Assembly (NCBI RefSeq): GCF_014874095.1
Contig: NZ_JADBEB010000001.1
Span: 5,580,001 to 5,644,000, forward strand
Length of the DNA: 64,000 nt
DNA from: Plantactinospora soyae
Lineage (GTDB): Bacteria; Actinomycetota; Actinomycetes; Mycobacteriales; Micromonosporaceae
Direction: 5' to 3'
Shown: one piece after another, positions 14,633-23,010 of the stretch
Layout of the letters: the number at the start of each line of letters is the position of its first letter
Position numbering within the stretch: the stretch's first letter is position 1
The notes under the pieces: generated by a model
What the model saw: the letters and a program-made list of their open reading frames with translations, nothing else
Told to the model about the DNA's origin: nothing
The model's database searches: none
Translations under genes and position numbers: made by a program

Positions 14633-17455
14633 CTACTGCAATTGCTTCAGCCTGATGCGCACATCCTCCGCGTCCGAATGACCGAGGTCGAGGAGGATGT
14701 CCAGGGCGGCCCGCAGCGACTCGCGGGCCGCCCGGACGTCCTCGGCGGCCTCCTGGGTGTCCGCGAGCCGGGTGAGGGTGTCGGCCTCGAAACAGCGATC
14801 ACCCAGCGCTCGTACCAGGGCGAGCGCCCGCTGATAGCAGTGGACGGCCTCCGCGTGGCTGCCGAGGTGATGGTGGGTGTACCCCAGGCTGTCCCAGGTG
14901 GTGGCCTCGCCCCACCTGTCCCCGGTCTGCTGGTGCAGCTCCAGGGCCTGCCGGCAGCACCGCAGTGCCTGGACGTAGTCACCGAGCAGACAACGGTCCC
15001 ACCCGATGGAGTTGAGCGCGTCGGCCTGGCCCTGCGGATGGCCGACGGCCGCGAACAGCGCCAGGGCGTGCTCGTCATGGTGCAGTGCCTGTCGCGGCTG
15101 GCCCTGCCGCTCGCACAGGGAGGCCAATGCCCGGTGGGTGTGCGCCTGCCCCGTCCGGTCGCCGGCCCGGCCGAACAGCTCGAGTGCGCGACTCAGATGC
15201 TCGCCGCTGTCCGCGTAACGGCGCAGGCGATTGTTGGCCCGAGCCAGATCTCGGTACGCGTGAGCGGCGGCGACCGGGGCGGCGAGGCGCTCGGCGGAGA
15301 CTACCGCCAGCTGCCACATCCGGGACCGGTCGTGCCAGAAGCCGCGCCAGTGCAGGAACATGTCCAGGACCCAGGCCAGTTGCCAGGCCCGAAGGTCGTG
15401 GCCGGTGTCGGCGGCGAGCCGCGCCACGCCGAGCAGCACCTGATGCTCGGCCGTCAGCCAGGCCCGCGCTTCCTGGTCGTCGACCGGTCGGCGGACAGCG
15501 CTGCCCGGCGTCGCCTCGGCCAGCGGCAGGGGTATCGGGTCTCGGGCCGGATTCAGCAGCAGGTCGGCCGCGTACGCGGTGTGCAGGTAATGGTCGATGA
15601 GCCGGCCGGTGGCGGCGGCACGATCGGCCTCCGTCTCTACCTCCCGGCACTGGTCAGCGGCGTAGGCGGTGAGGAGGTCGTGGCAGGCGTACCTGCCGGG
15701 GGAGTGTTCACCGACCAGGTTCGCGCCGGTCAGTTCGGCCAGCAACGCCGTCGCGCCGGGCTCGGGGACCCCGGCGAGGCCGCTGGCGGCGGCCACGCCG
15801 ATGTCCGGCCCCGGATGCAGTCCGAGCAGGCGGAACAGCCGCGCCGCAGCCGGGGTCAACGTCCGGTAGGACCAGGAGAACACCGCTCGTACCCGGGAAC
15901 CGGGATCGCCTGCGTCGAGTGCGCCCAGTCGTCCGCGTACGTCGGTCAGGTCCTGGGCCAGCGCGCCGAGCGGGAAACCCGATTGGCGGATCCGGGCTGC
16001 GGTGATGCTCAGCGCCAACGGCAGCCGGGCGCAGCAGGCAACGATCTGCTCGGCGGCAGCCGGCTCCACATCGACTCGATCGGCACCGAGCCGCGACACC
16101 AGCAGTTCGCGCGCCTCCGCAGCGGACAGCAGGTCAAGGGAGAGCGGGTGGGCTCCCTCGACCGCAACGAGCGGGGTCAGCTGGTTGCGGCTCGTGACCA
16201 GGCAGAACGCGGGAGCACCACCGGGCAGCAGCGACCGTACCTGCGTGCAGTCGCGGGCATTGTCCAGCAGTACCAGCATCCGCCTGCCCGCCAGGAGGCT
16301 CCGGTAGAGCGCCGCCTGTGCCTCCGGGTCCTCCGGCACCCGCTCGGCGGGCACCCCGAGGGCCAGCAGAAACCGGCGCACCACCGCAGCCGGCCGCACA
16401 GCCCGGGTGGAGCCGTCGAAACCGCGCAGGTTCGCATAGAGCTGCCCGTCCGGGAACCGCTCGGCCACCCGGCGCGCCCAGTGCACGGCGAGGGCGGTCT
16501 TGCCCACCCCGGCGGTCCCCGAGACCGTCGCGATGTACTGCCCGCCCCGCCCCTCGAGCAGCGAGTCGAGCTCCGCGAGAGCATTGCGCCGGCCGGTGAA
16601 TCCTGGAACCGCCGCGGGTAGCTGCGCGGGCTGCGGACAGCCTGGCCGCGCCGGCCGCGCAGGGGCGGCGGCCGATGGCCGGGGCTGCCCACCACGCAGG
16701 ATCGCCTGATGTACGGCCTGCAGCTCGGCCGCCGGCTCTGCGCCCAACTCGTCGGCCAGCCGGGCGCGTAGCGCGACGAAGCACTCCAGCGCCTCGGCGG
16801 ACCGGCCGTCCTGGGCCAGCGCCCGCATGAGCACTCCGGCGAGCTGTTCGGCCAGCGGATGCTCCGTGAGCAGGTCGCGCAATTCGACGACGACCTGCTC
16901 CGCGTCACCGAGGCGGAGTTCGGCGTCCGCCCACGCCACGGCGGCCTCCAGCCGATGCTGATACCACCCGGTGCGGCTGCGATCGGCCCACGGCCCGGGT
17001 ACGCCCGCCAGGGGTGTGCCTCGCCACAGCGTAAGCGCCGATCGTAGGAGTTCCACCCGCTCCGGATCCGTCCGCTGGGCCACGGAGGCCGCGCCGACGA
17101 GCCGCCGGAATCGATGCAGGTCGACCAGATCAGGGTCGAGATCAAGCAGATAGCCGGCCGGCCGACGCAGCAACACTGCCGGCTCGCCACCCGCCTCTAC
17201 GGCCGTCAGGGAATGCCGGATCCTGGTGACGTGTGAGTACAGCACCTCCCGCCAGGTCTTCGGCGGCGCTCCGCTCCACACCCGATCGGCCAGCGTCTCG
17301 GCAGCCACCGGCCGACCCACGTCGACCGCGAGGGCGGCGAACACGGTCCGCAGCTGAACCCGGCCCATCGCGATCAGCTGACCAGCCGCGACGACCTCCA
17401 CCGGTCCCAGCACACGAATCTCGACATTCCTCGCTAACTGCAACACATCCCGCAT
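14633..17455 (-). CDS. SARP/AfsR-family transcriptional regulator (BTAD-NB-ARC-TPR)
   Basis: A 940-residue activator. Domains in order: OmpR-like winged helix (about 10-100, EIRVLGPVEVVA through the RPAGYLLD strand), bacterial transcriptional activation domain (about 105-255), NB-ARC ATPase with Walker A GTAGVGKT (313-320) and LVLLDNARD as Walker B, then tetratricopeptide repeats (about 690-930). This is the AfsR architecture, a pleiotropic or pathway regulator usually linked to secondary metabolism. I used ATG at 17455. A TTG at 17473 would add six residues, and neither start has a strong ribosome site. No biosynthetic cluster is adjacent, so its targets are unknown apart from possible sites before the propeller gene. 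Confidence 0.92.
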   Translation of the reverse strand: MRDVLQLARNVEIRVLGPVEVVAAGQLIAMGRVQLRTVFAALAVDVGRPVAAETLADRVWSGAPPKTWREVLYSHVTRIRHSLTAVEAGGEPAVLLRRPAGYLLDLDPDLVDLHRFRRLVGAASVAQRTDPERVELLRSALTLWRGTPLAGVPGPWADRSRTGWYQHRLEAAVAWADAELRLGDAEQVVVELRDLLTEHPLAEQLAGVLMRALAQDGRSAEALECFVALRARLADELGAEPAAELQAVHQAILRGGQPRPSAAAPARPARPGCPQPAQLPAAVPGFTGRRNALAELDSLLEGRGGQYIATVSGTAGVGKTALAVHWARRVAERFPDGQLYANLRGFDGSTRAVRPAAVVRRFLLALGVPAERVPEDPEAQAALYRSLLAGRRMLVLLDNARDCTQVRSLLPGGAPAFCLVTSRNQLTPLVAVEGAHPLSLDLLSAAEARELLVSRLGADRVDVEPAAAEQIVACCARLPLALSITAARIRQSGFPLGALAQDLTDVRGRLGALDAGDPGSRVRAVFSWSYRTLTPAAARLFRLLGLHPGPDIGVAAASGLAGVPEPGATALLAELTGANLVGEHSPGRYACHDLLTAYAADQCREVETEADRAAATGRLIDHYLHTAYAADLLLNPARDPIPLPLAEATPGSAVRRPVDDQEARAWLTAEHQVLLGVARLAADTGHDLRAWQLAWVLDMFLHWRGFWHDRSRMWQLAVVSAERLAAPVAAAHAYRDLARANNRLRRYADSGEHLSRALELFGRAGDRTGQAHTHRALASLCERQGQPRQALHHDEHALALFAAVGHPQGQADALNSIGWDRCLLGDYVQALRCCRQALELHQQTGDRWGEATTWDSLGYTHHHLGSHAEAVHCYQRALALVRALGDRCFEADTLTRLADTQEAAEDVRAARESLRAALDILLDLGHSDAEDVRIRLKQLQ

Positions 17456-17744
17456 AACATTTACGATATCCAATGCCGGTCCCTCGGCGTGACGTTAAAA
17501 ATTCGGCAGTTGCCGCTGAGGGCTGTGGAGCCTCGGGGTGTGCGACCGGCCCGTCGTCCGTCATTCCTGCGCCAATACCGCGAGCTGCAGTTCCGGTACC
17601 CAGTTTGCGAGAACGCACTCAGGAGATGTCAGACGAAGGGCTCTGGCCCACGTCCGGTGGTAGCACGGAACATCGGCCTTTTCGCGAGGCCATTTCCCGG
17701 CGCGGGGAGGAACTGGTTACGATGGCGTAGCGTGCCGGCTGTGA
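17456..17744. other. Intergenic region upstream of the SARP gene
   Basis: About 290 bases between the SARP start and the reductase remnant. It is somewhat AT-richer near the SARP start and should hold the SARP promoter. A plus-strand frame of 85 codons crosses it without recognisable similarity. The missing 5' part of the reductase gene would belong here, so this may be sequence left by a deletion. Confidence 0.45.
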
Positions 17745-18146
17745 TATTGGACGTTCGGCGGAACATGGCCACACCTGCGCGAGGACCCGGCGATGGGCCA
17801 CTACGCGGAGCGGATCAACGGCATGCCGAAGTACGTCGCCTCGCGGACCCTCGCCGGGCCACTGGAGTGGAACGCCACCCTCATCGAGGGCAAGGTCGTC
17901 CAGGCCGTCCCCGCACTCAAGGAGAAGCACGCCGGCACCCTGATCGTCTCCGGATGCGGGGAGCTGGCGCACACCCTCGCCCAGCAGGGTCTGGTCGACG
18001 AGTTCTGGTGCTGGGTGAATCCGCACCTCTGGCCGGCCGGGCCGAGGATCCTCGATGGTGTCGGCCCGATCCGCCTGCAGCTGGTCGTGGCCACGCCCTA
18101 TCGATCCGGAGTCGTCTGGCTGCGCTACCGGCCGGCCCGGGCCTGA
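17745..18146 (+). pseudogene. RibD-C/dihydrofolate-reductase-like gene, 5'-truncated remnant
   Basis: The frame reads YWTFGGTWPHLREDPAMGHY, then MPKYVASRTL, GKVVQAVPALKEKHAGTLIV and SGCGELAHTLAQQGLVDEFW. These are the C-terminal two-thirds of the actinobacterial dihydrofolate reductase/RibD C-terminal family (normally about 185-200 residues). The reading frame is stopped by TGA at 17742-17744 just where conserved sequence begins, and the N-terminal strand with the first NADPH contacts is absent. A 117-residue product could still start at ATG 17793, but it would lack the cofactor-binding start of the fold. I read it as a decayed gene. Confidence 0.7.
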
Positions 18147-18261
18147 GGAAAAGGACCAGGGGAAATACGATCATGTACGCCGTCGAATCGGCCGACCGCC
18201 CGGGGTCCGGTTCCATGACGAATTTTCAGCAAGTATCGACGGAGCACCTGGAGGTGCAGCG

Positions 18262-19041
18262 ATGGACACGTCCGCGTATTTGAGCGCCGTTGTCGAACAG
18301 ACGAACACGTTCGCCGATTGGGTGCACGGCAGGGATGCGGCGGCCCGGGTGCCAACGTGTCCGAAGTGGACGCTGGCTGATCTTGTCGACCATGTCGCCG
18401 CGACACAGCGCATGGTGGCAATGCTCGTGGGTGAGCGGATGACCGAGCCGAGCAGGGCGTTCGCCGGCTACGTTCCGGCCCCGACCGACTCGGACCAGTG
18501 GCGCGCCTGGCTGACCGAGGGCGCGGCCGAGGCGAAACAGGCGTTCGAATCGGTCGCCGATGACACGCCGGTGTGGGATCCGTCCGGCGCGGCTGCGGGC
18601 GTGCCGTTCTGGTCACGTCGGCTGTTCGGCGAGGTTTGCGTCCATCGCGCGGACGCGGCCGCGGCGCTCGGGATGCGGTATGAGCTGGCACCGGAGCCTG
18701 CCGTTGCGGCCATCGAGGACTGGCTGGACACGATGACTTCCCGCGGCTACTGGGAGAACAAGCCAGACTTCGCCGATGCGATGCGCGGGACCGGCCAGAC
18801 GCTGCATTTCCACGCGACCGACGCGCCCGGGGAGTGGCTGGCACGCCGGGAACCGGACATGGTCGTCCTGGAACGCACGCACACCAAGGCGGACGTCGCG
18901 GTCCGTGGCCCAGCCGCCGAACTGCTGCTCGTGCTCAGCCGCCGTCGCCCGCTGGAGGCGGCTTCTACCCTGGAACTGCACGGGGATCGGGCACTGCTCG
19001 ACCACTGGGTCGGCCACATGGACTGGGTCACCGACCCCTGA
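18262..19041 (+). CDS. Maleylpyruvate-isomerase-family mycothiol-dependent enzyme
   Basis: A 259-residue protein of the DinB-fold mycothiol-dependent family (TIGR03083 type). His44 in LVDHVAATQ and the E124-x-x-x-H128 pair in GEVCVHRAD are the expected metal ligands, and the C-terminal LLLVLSRRRPLE segment is typical of the attached second domain. The ATG at 18262 has an excellent GGAGGTGCAGCG upstream. Substrates of such enzymes are rarely known. They conjugate or isomerise thiol adducts using mycothiol, which fits an actinomycete host. It stands alone, after the reductase remnant. Confidence 0.85.
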   Translation: MDTSAYLSAVVEQTNTFADWVHGRDAAARVPTCPKWTLADLVDHVAATQRMVAMLVGERMTEPSRAFAGYVPAPTDSDQWRAWLTEGAAEAKQAFESVADDTPVWDPSGAAAGVPFWSRRLFGEVCVHRADAAAALGMRYELAPEPAVAAIEDWLDTMTSRGYWENKPDFADAMRGTGQTLHFHATDAPGEWLARREPDMVVLERTHTKADVAVRGPAAELLLVLSRRRPLEAASTLELHGDRALLDHWVGHMDWVTDP

Positions 19042-19235
19042 CCCGCGCCTGGATGCGACCTCGCGCCCCAGCGCTGCCGGCGCCGCTGACGAGCAGCCAA
19101 CGAGTAGGAGCAGGTCGCGTAGCCGACGCTGAGCTTCGAACGCCAAAGGGTCCGGCTGGGCGAAGCCGATCTGAAGCCGGGCTCTGGTGTGATGCCTCGC
19201 GATGTGTTTCTCGGCCCCGTGAATCGGAGGAAGCG

Positions 19236-19672
19236 ATGCACCATCGGCGACGATTGGGCTCGTCCCTGGCATTGGTCCTGGCACTCACCGCGGCTCTGCT
19301 GGCGTGAGCACCCGAGTCCGTGCCAGCGGCGGTGACACGGGTACCGGCCTGGCGGGGGAGGGCGGTGAGCGGGTCATCACCGCGACCGTGGCCGCAGGGC
19401 CGCACTACGAGCTCCGTGCCCTGGCGAGCGAGTCGGTCTGCAAGGCGCACAACATCTGCGTCTGGACCGACAACTACTATCGCGGTCTCGCTCTCGTCAT
19501 GAGCGGTATGGCACCCGAGGCCAGCGCCAGCCGTGCCGATGTCCACCCAGCCCCGCCCGTCGTCTCACCGACCCGATCACCCGCTGCTGGGGTCAACCCC
19601 ACTGCGGCTTTGGCAGGAGCAGACGACGGACGAGGCACCGACCCGAAGTTTGACTCAAGCGTCATACGCTGA
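19236..19672 (+). pseudogene. Peptidase-inhibitor-I36-like secreted protein, frameshifted
   Basis: A good ribosome site (CGGAGGAAGCG) precedes ATG 19236, which opens a clean signal peptide (MHHRRRLGSSLALVLALTAA) that hits TGA at 19305-19307 after 23 codons. The next frame starts at 19304, overlapping that stop, and continues VSTRVRASGG onwards to a CKAHNICVWTDNYYRGLAL motif. This resembles the cysteine/tryptophan strand of I36/beta-gamma-crystallin-type inhibitors (C-x-x-x-x-x-C-L-W-x-D). Joining the frames would give a normal exported protein with an LLAVSTRVRAS cleavage region. The 3' part also lacks the usual second half. I read it as a frameshift pseudogene. A sequencing error or programmed frameshift is the alternative. 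Confidence 0.55.
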
Positions 19673-19726
19673 TGAGCGGGCACCCGATCAACGGGCTGGC
19701 CGGGATACGGGAGAGGTCGACGGGTG

Positions 19727-20053
19727 CTACTTCGCGGCCGTTCCGGGTTTCCCGCTGATGGATTCCTGATAGATGTCCGCGTAGGTGCGCGAGTCCTTCA
19801 CCAGGTCGTCGCAGAAGGCCGCGACGTCGTTGCCGATGAGCTCCAGGACTCCCTTGCCGTCCGCAACGCCCTCCTCGAAGAAATCGACGATCCCCGAGAG
19901 CAGAGTCCCGTCAGCCAGCCCGACCGGCCCGACCTTGAAGAAGTACCTCTGAATCTCCTTGTAGACGATCTGGTAGTCCCGTGGCAGCGCCTTGACCCGG
20001 GCCACGTGCGCCCGCCACTGCTTCTTGCCCTCGATGATGTCCTGAATACCCAC
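19727..20053 (-). CDS. DUF1048 protein
   Basis: A 108-residue small helical cytoplasmic protein of the DUF1048 family. Conserved segments are KKQWRAHVARVKALPRDYQIVYKEI and LELIGNDVAAFCDDLVKD. It starts at GTG 20053 with GGAGG 5 bases before it, one base after the stop of its paralogue. It is the third gene of a PadR-DUF1048-DUF1048 operon. DUF1048 genes very often follow PadR repressors, but their function is not established. Confidence 0.85.
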   Translation of the reverse strand: MGIQDIIEGKKQWRAHVARVKALPRDYQIVYKEIQRYFFKVGPVGLADGTLLSGIVDFFEEGVADGKGVLELIGNDVAAFCDDLVKDSRTYADIYQESISGKPGTAAK

Positions 20054-20054
20054 G

Positions 20055-20411
20055 TCAACCTCCTGGCTGGCCCAATTTCCTAGCGACGTTCCTGTTCAAC
20101 TGCTCGCGCCACCGGTCGCGATAGCCTCGGGCCCCCTCGCCGCCGGCCAGCGCCGCACAGAAGCCCCCGATGTCGTCACCCAGCACCTCGTGGACGCTCT
20201 GCCCCTCGGCCGCCGTCTCTTCGAGCAGCCCCAGAGCACCGTCGAGAATCGGCATCAGGTTGCGGCCAGTGAAGTCCGAGTAGGGCCAGGTGTGAGCCTT
20301 GATCTTTTCCCACGCCGCCCGGTAGTCGGGGGGCAATGCCGCGGCCCGGGCTTCGAACGTCTTCCACTCCCTGGTGAGATCGCTGCCTGTGATGGTCTCC
20401 CAGAAGTTCAT
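20055..20411 (-). CDS. DUF1048 protein (paralogue)
   Basis: A 118-residue DUF1048 protein with the same pattern as its neighbour: MNFWETITGSDLTREWKTFE, then LPPDYRAAWEKIKAHTW and VHEVLGDDIGGFCAALAGGE. The ATG at 20409-20411 overlaps the PadR stop in an ATGA arrangement, and GGAGGG lies upstream within the PadR gene, so it is translationally coupled to the repressor. The tandem pair suggests duplication. Small helical partners of this type may bind each other or the repressor, but this is unknown. Confidence 0.85.
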   Translation of the reverse strand: MNFWETITGSDLTREWKTFEARAAALPPDYRAAWEKIKAHTWPYSDFTGRNLMPILDGALGLLEETAAEGQSVHEVLGDDIGGFCAALAGGEGARGYRDRWREQLNRNVARKLGQPGG

Positions 20412-20734
20412 TCCCCACCCTCCTTGAGCTTGTCGATGCGTGATGAGACGTACGCCCATTTCGCCCAGAACGTCGCGAGTTCGTCGCGTCCCGCGTCATT
20501 GAGCGCATAGAACCTTCGCGGCGGGCCCAGCCCGGACGGTCGTTTCGTGACCTGGACGAGCCTGTTCTTCTCCAGACGCAGCAGGATCGTGTACACCGTT
20601 CCCTCGACGACGTCGACGAAGCCGAGTTCGTTCAGTCGACGCGTGATGGCGTACCCGTAGGTCTCCTCGTTGCCGATGATCTGAAGCACACAGCCCTCGA
20701 GAGTGCCCTTCAGCATCTCCGTCAGGTCATCCAT
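20408..20734 (-). CDS. PadR-family transcriptional repressor
   Basis: A 108-residue PadR winged-helix repressor: LKGTLEGCVLQIIGNEETYG (start of the helix-turn-helix), then a GTVYTILLRLEKNRLV recognition region and the YALNDAGRDEL wing. The ATG at 20734 has AGGAGGGCCGCG in front. It heads the operon with two DUF1048 genes and probably represses itself through the inverted repeat at 20757-20777. PadR repressors respond to small hydrophobic or phenolic ligands or drugs. No transporter is adjacent here. Confidence 0.9.
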   Translation of the reverse strand: MDDLTEMLKGTLEGCVLQIIGNEETYGYAITRRLNELGFVDVVEGTVYTILLRLEKNRLVQVTKRPSGLGPPRRFYALNDAGRDELATFWAKWAYVSSRIDKLKEGGE

Positions 20735-20756
20735 CGCGGCCCTCCTGGCTACCTTA

Positions 20757-20777
20757 GTACTCTGCGGCACCGAGTAC
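20757..20777. promoter_or_regulatory. Inverted repeat upstream of padR-like gene
   Basis: GTACTC (20757-20762) and GAGTAC (20772-20777) form a perfect 6-base inverted repeat with a 9-base spacer, 22 bases upstream of the PadR start. Size and location suit an autoregulatory PadR operator. An AT-richer patch with ACAGTAT to the right could hold promoter elements. Confidence 0.5.
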
Positions 20778-20948
20778 CAGTACACAGTATCACGGGGTAG
20801 TGAAGTCGATGTCGACCGATCGCAAGGTGCAGGCGCGGGCCTGTGGCTGACCGCCGAATCAGGCTGGGGCGGCCGAGGAGCCGTACTTCTACTATGCTGC
20901 CCATGCATTTGTCCGTACCCGTGCCCGACTAGGTCCAACGGAGCGTAT

Positions 20949-21773
20949 ATGTCCGACTCGCCCCCAGTCGACCAAGAGCCGGTGAACTCCAGGCTCGACA
21001 CCACGGTGCCGCACACGGCACGGATCTGGAATTACTGGCTCGGCGGCAAGGACAACTTTGCCGTGGATCGGCAGGTCGGGGAGCGGGTCAAGGGCATCTT
21101 TCCCGTCGTCATCGAGCTGGCGCGCGCCGACCGGCTGTTCCTGGGGCGGGCCGTCCACTACCTGGTCGCCGAGGCGGGGATCCGCCAGTTCCTCGACATC
21201 GGCACCGGGCTGCCCACTCAGGACAACACCCATGAGGTCGCGCAGCGGGTGGCCCCCGAAGCACGGATCGTCTACGTCGACAACGATCCGCTGGTACTGG
21301 TGCACGCGCGTGCCCTGCTGACCAGTTCCGCACGAGGCGCCACTGACTACATCGACGCCGACCTGCACGACCCGGACACGATCCTGCGGACGGCGGCCAA
21401 CACGCTGACCCTCTCCGAGCCGGTGGCGATCATGCTGCTCGGTGTCATGCACTTCATCAACGACGACGACGAGTTGCAGCAGATCATCGACCGGCTGCTG
21501 GCCGCAGTGCCGTCCGGAAGCTATGTGGCCGTGGCCAACACCACCACGGCGGTCAACGGCGAGGCCACCGCCGAAGCGGTCCGCGTGTGGAACATCGATG
21601 CCCAGCCAAAGCTGAAACTGCGGACCCCTGAGCGGATCGCCGAGTTCTTCACCGGCCTTGAGGTCGTCGAGCCGGGCTGGGTCTCGTGCTCACGGTGGCG
21701 CCCCGAGGTGCAGGACGACGGCAGCCTGCCGGTCGAGGTGGACCAGTGGTGCGGGATCGTCCGCAAACCGTAG
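20949..21773 (+). CDS. SAM-dependent methyltransferase, DUF574/Methyltransf_19 family
   Basis: A 274-residue cytoplasmic methyltransferase of an actinobacterial family with many paralogues per genome. TARIWNYWLGGKDNFAVDRQ (about 23-42) is its signature N-terminus, FLDIGTGLPT is SAM motif I and ARIVYVDNDPLVLVHA is motif II. The C-terminal EVVEPGWVSCSRWRP is also typical. The substrate is unknown for the whole family. The ATG at 20949 lies in an AT-rich leader, and the start is supported by family length. It diverges from the PadR operon, and the two share a 214-base promoter region. Confidence 0.9.
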   Translation: MSDSPPVDQEPVNSRLDTTVPHTARIWNYWLGGKDNFAVDRQVGERVKGIFPVVIELARADRLFLGRAVHYLVAEAGIRQFLDIGTGLPTQDNTHEVAQRVAPEARIVYVDNDPLVLVHARALLTSSARGATDYIDADLHDPDTILRTAANTLTLSEPVAIMLLGVMHFINDDDELQQIIDRLLAAVPSGSYVAVANTTTAVNGEATAEAVRVWNIDAQPKLKLRTPERIAEFFTGLEVVEPGWVSCSRWRPEVQDDGSLPVEVDQWCGIVRKP

Positions 21774-21924
21774 GTCGTCGGATACCCGCCTTCACCTTCA
21801 ACCTGATCCGCGTCCACGGTGACCTCGCCATGACCATGAAGCCAGGCCACAGTGGACGTCGGCAGTCTGCTGGGCATCACCGGCACTCCTGGCCTGCACC
21901 AGGTGGCCGCCTGCCCTGGCCGGG

Positions 21925-22797
21925 CTAGCCTCGGCGGTACTTCTCCCACCAGGTGAACGCCGTCCGGTACGCCGTCGGGGTGTCGTCGGCGGCGTGATTG
22001 GCCAGGCCGTTTCGGCCGAAGTAGTGGTCGTGGACCTGGTTGGCGGCGGCTGTGGCAAGGTCGGGGTCGGAGATCGCGACGGCGTGAATGTGGTAGGGCC
22101 ACGATCCCTGGGACGGATTGCGCAACCAGGCGGCGAAGCCGACCGTGCGCAGCGCCAGCACCGTCTGCCAGCGCTGGGTGGTGGTCAGATTCGTCACCGA
22201 AATGTCGACCACTCCACCGCCGTCATGCGTGCCGGCGGAGCTGGGGTTCGTCGAGGTGTACGAGCCCTGGCTGAGGACCAGGCTCCACGACAGCATGGCA
22301 TCGGCGGCCGTGAGCATGTCGCGGGTGCGGGTGTTGACCCGCGCGCCACCGTACGTGCTGCTCCGCGAGCCGCTGGAGACGGCCCTGGTAACCGTAAATC
22401 TGTTGGCCCCGAGGCTGGTCAACGAGGTGGGTCCCGGAAAGCCGTTCGCGTCGAGACCCGAGTATCCGAGAGACCGCTGCCAGGCAGCGTAGGCGGCGAC
22501 GGTCGAGGTTCCGTAGTGTCCATCGACGACGCCCGAAGCCAACAGACCCTTGGCCTGCAGGGCCCGCTCCACCTCCAGGGCGTGCGGCGCCGCCCCGGCA
22601 GTGAGCCCGGTGCCGCTCTTGGGTGGGTCGACCTGGGCGGCGAGGAGGACCATCTCCATGTCGACGACCGGGAGCGCGAGCGCCGAGGCGTCCATGGCGA
22701 ACACCGTGTCCGCGCCGACCGCCGCCGCCGCGACGGCCGCACCGCGCGACAGCAACCATCGCCTCGACCGGCCGGTTTGCGTGACGGGCAGGTTCAT
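21925..22797 (-). CDS. Exported peptidoglycan-binding protein with M15-like peptidase domain
   Basis: A 290-residue exported protein. An N-terminal twin-arginine-like signal (GRSRRWLLSRGAAVAAAAVG) is followed by a PG_binding_1-like domain (about 72-132, SGVVDGHYGTSTVAAYAAWQ) and a C-terminal domain with H191-x6-D198 in THDGGGVVDIS and Y-H-I-H (235-238). This is the zinc-ligand arrangement of M15/VanY-type D,D-peptidases. It probably trims cell-wall peptides. The ATG at 22797 has CGGAG upstream. An unusually large number of serines and glycines surrounds residues 140-190. It is monocistronic, with the next gene upstream more than 200 bases away. Confidence 0.78.
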   Translation of the reverse strand: MNLPVTQTGRSRRWLLSRGAAVAAAAVGADTVFAMDASALALPVVDMEMVLLAAQVDPPKSGTGLTAGAAPHALEVERALQAKGLLASGVVDGHYGTSTVAAYAAWQRSLGYSGLDANGFPGPTSLTSLGANRFTVTRAVSSGSRSSTYGGARVNTRTRDMLTAADAMLSWSLVLSQGSYTSTNPSSAGTHDGGGVVDISVTNLTTTQRWQTVLALRTVGFAAWLRNPSQGSWPYHIHAVAISDPDLATAAANQVHDHYFGRNGLANHAADDTPTAYRTAFTWWEKYRRG

Positions 22798-22962
22798 GAC
22801 GAGCTCCGTTCTTCGTATTGATCTCCAAGGGTGGTAAGAACCTACAGGATCGTCGCCAGACGTGGAAGAAAGTTACCAACACCTTTGTCGATGGGCGGCC
22901 GTGACCTGCGCGCTTGGGTCCGGCGGCGAGGGATCGGGGTCGGGATCGCCCGCAATAGCAGA

Positions 22963-22992
22963 AAGGGCCGGCCCTCGCCGGGGCCGGCCCTT
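22963..22992. terminator. Terminator after the discoidin-domain protein gene
   Basis: A perfect 12-base-pair stem (AAGGGCCGGCCC / GGGCCGGCCCTT) with loop TCGCCG, followed on the minus strand by TTTC. It lies 18 bases beyond the stop of the gene at 23011-24891, so it is a good intrinsic terminator for that gene. Confidence 0.8.
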
Positions 22993-23010
22993 CGTCGTAC
23001 CCGGATCGGG

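Noticed and set aside
17473-17730. An 85-codon plus-strand ORF upstream of the reductase remnant
   Set aside because: No ribosome site, no recognisable similarity, and it lies in the expected SARP promoter region.
21774-21924. Possible gene or transposon remnant between methyltransferase and peptidase genes
   Set aside because: No frame has consistent similarity and no inverted or direct terminal repeats were seen, so I leave it as intergenic.
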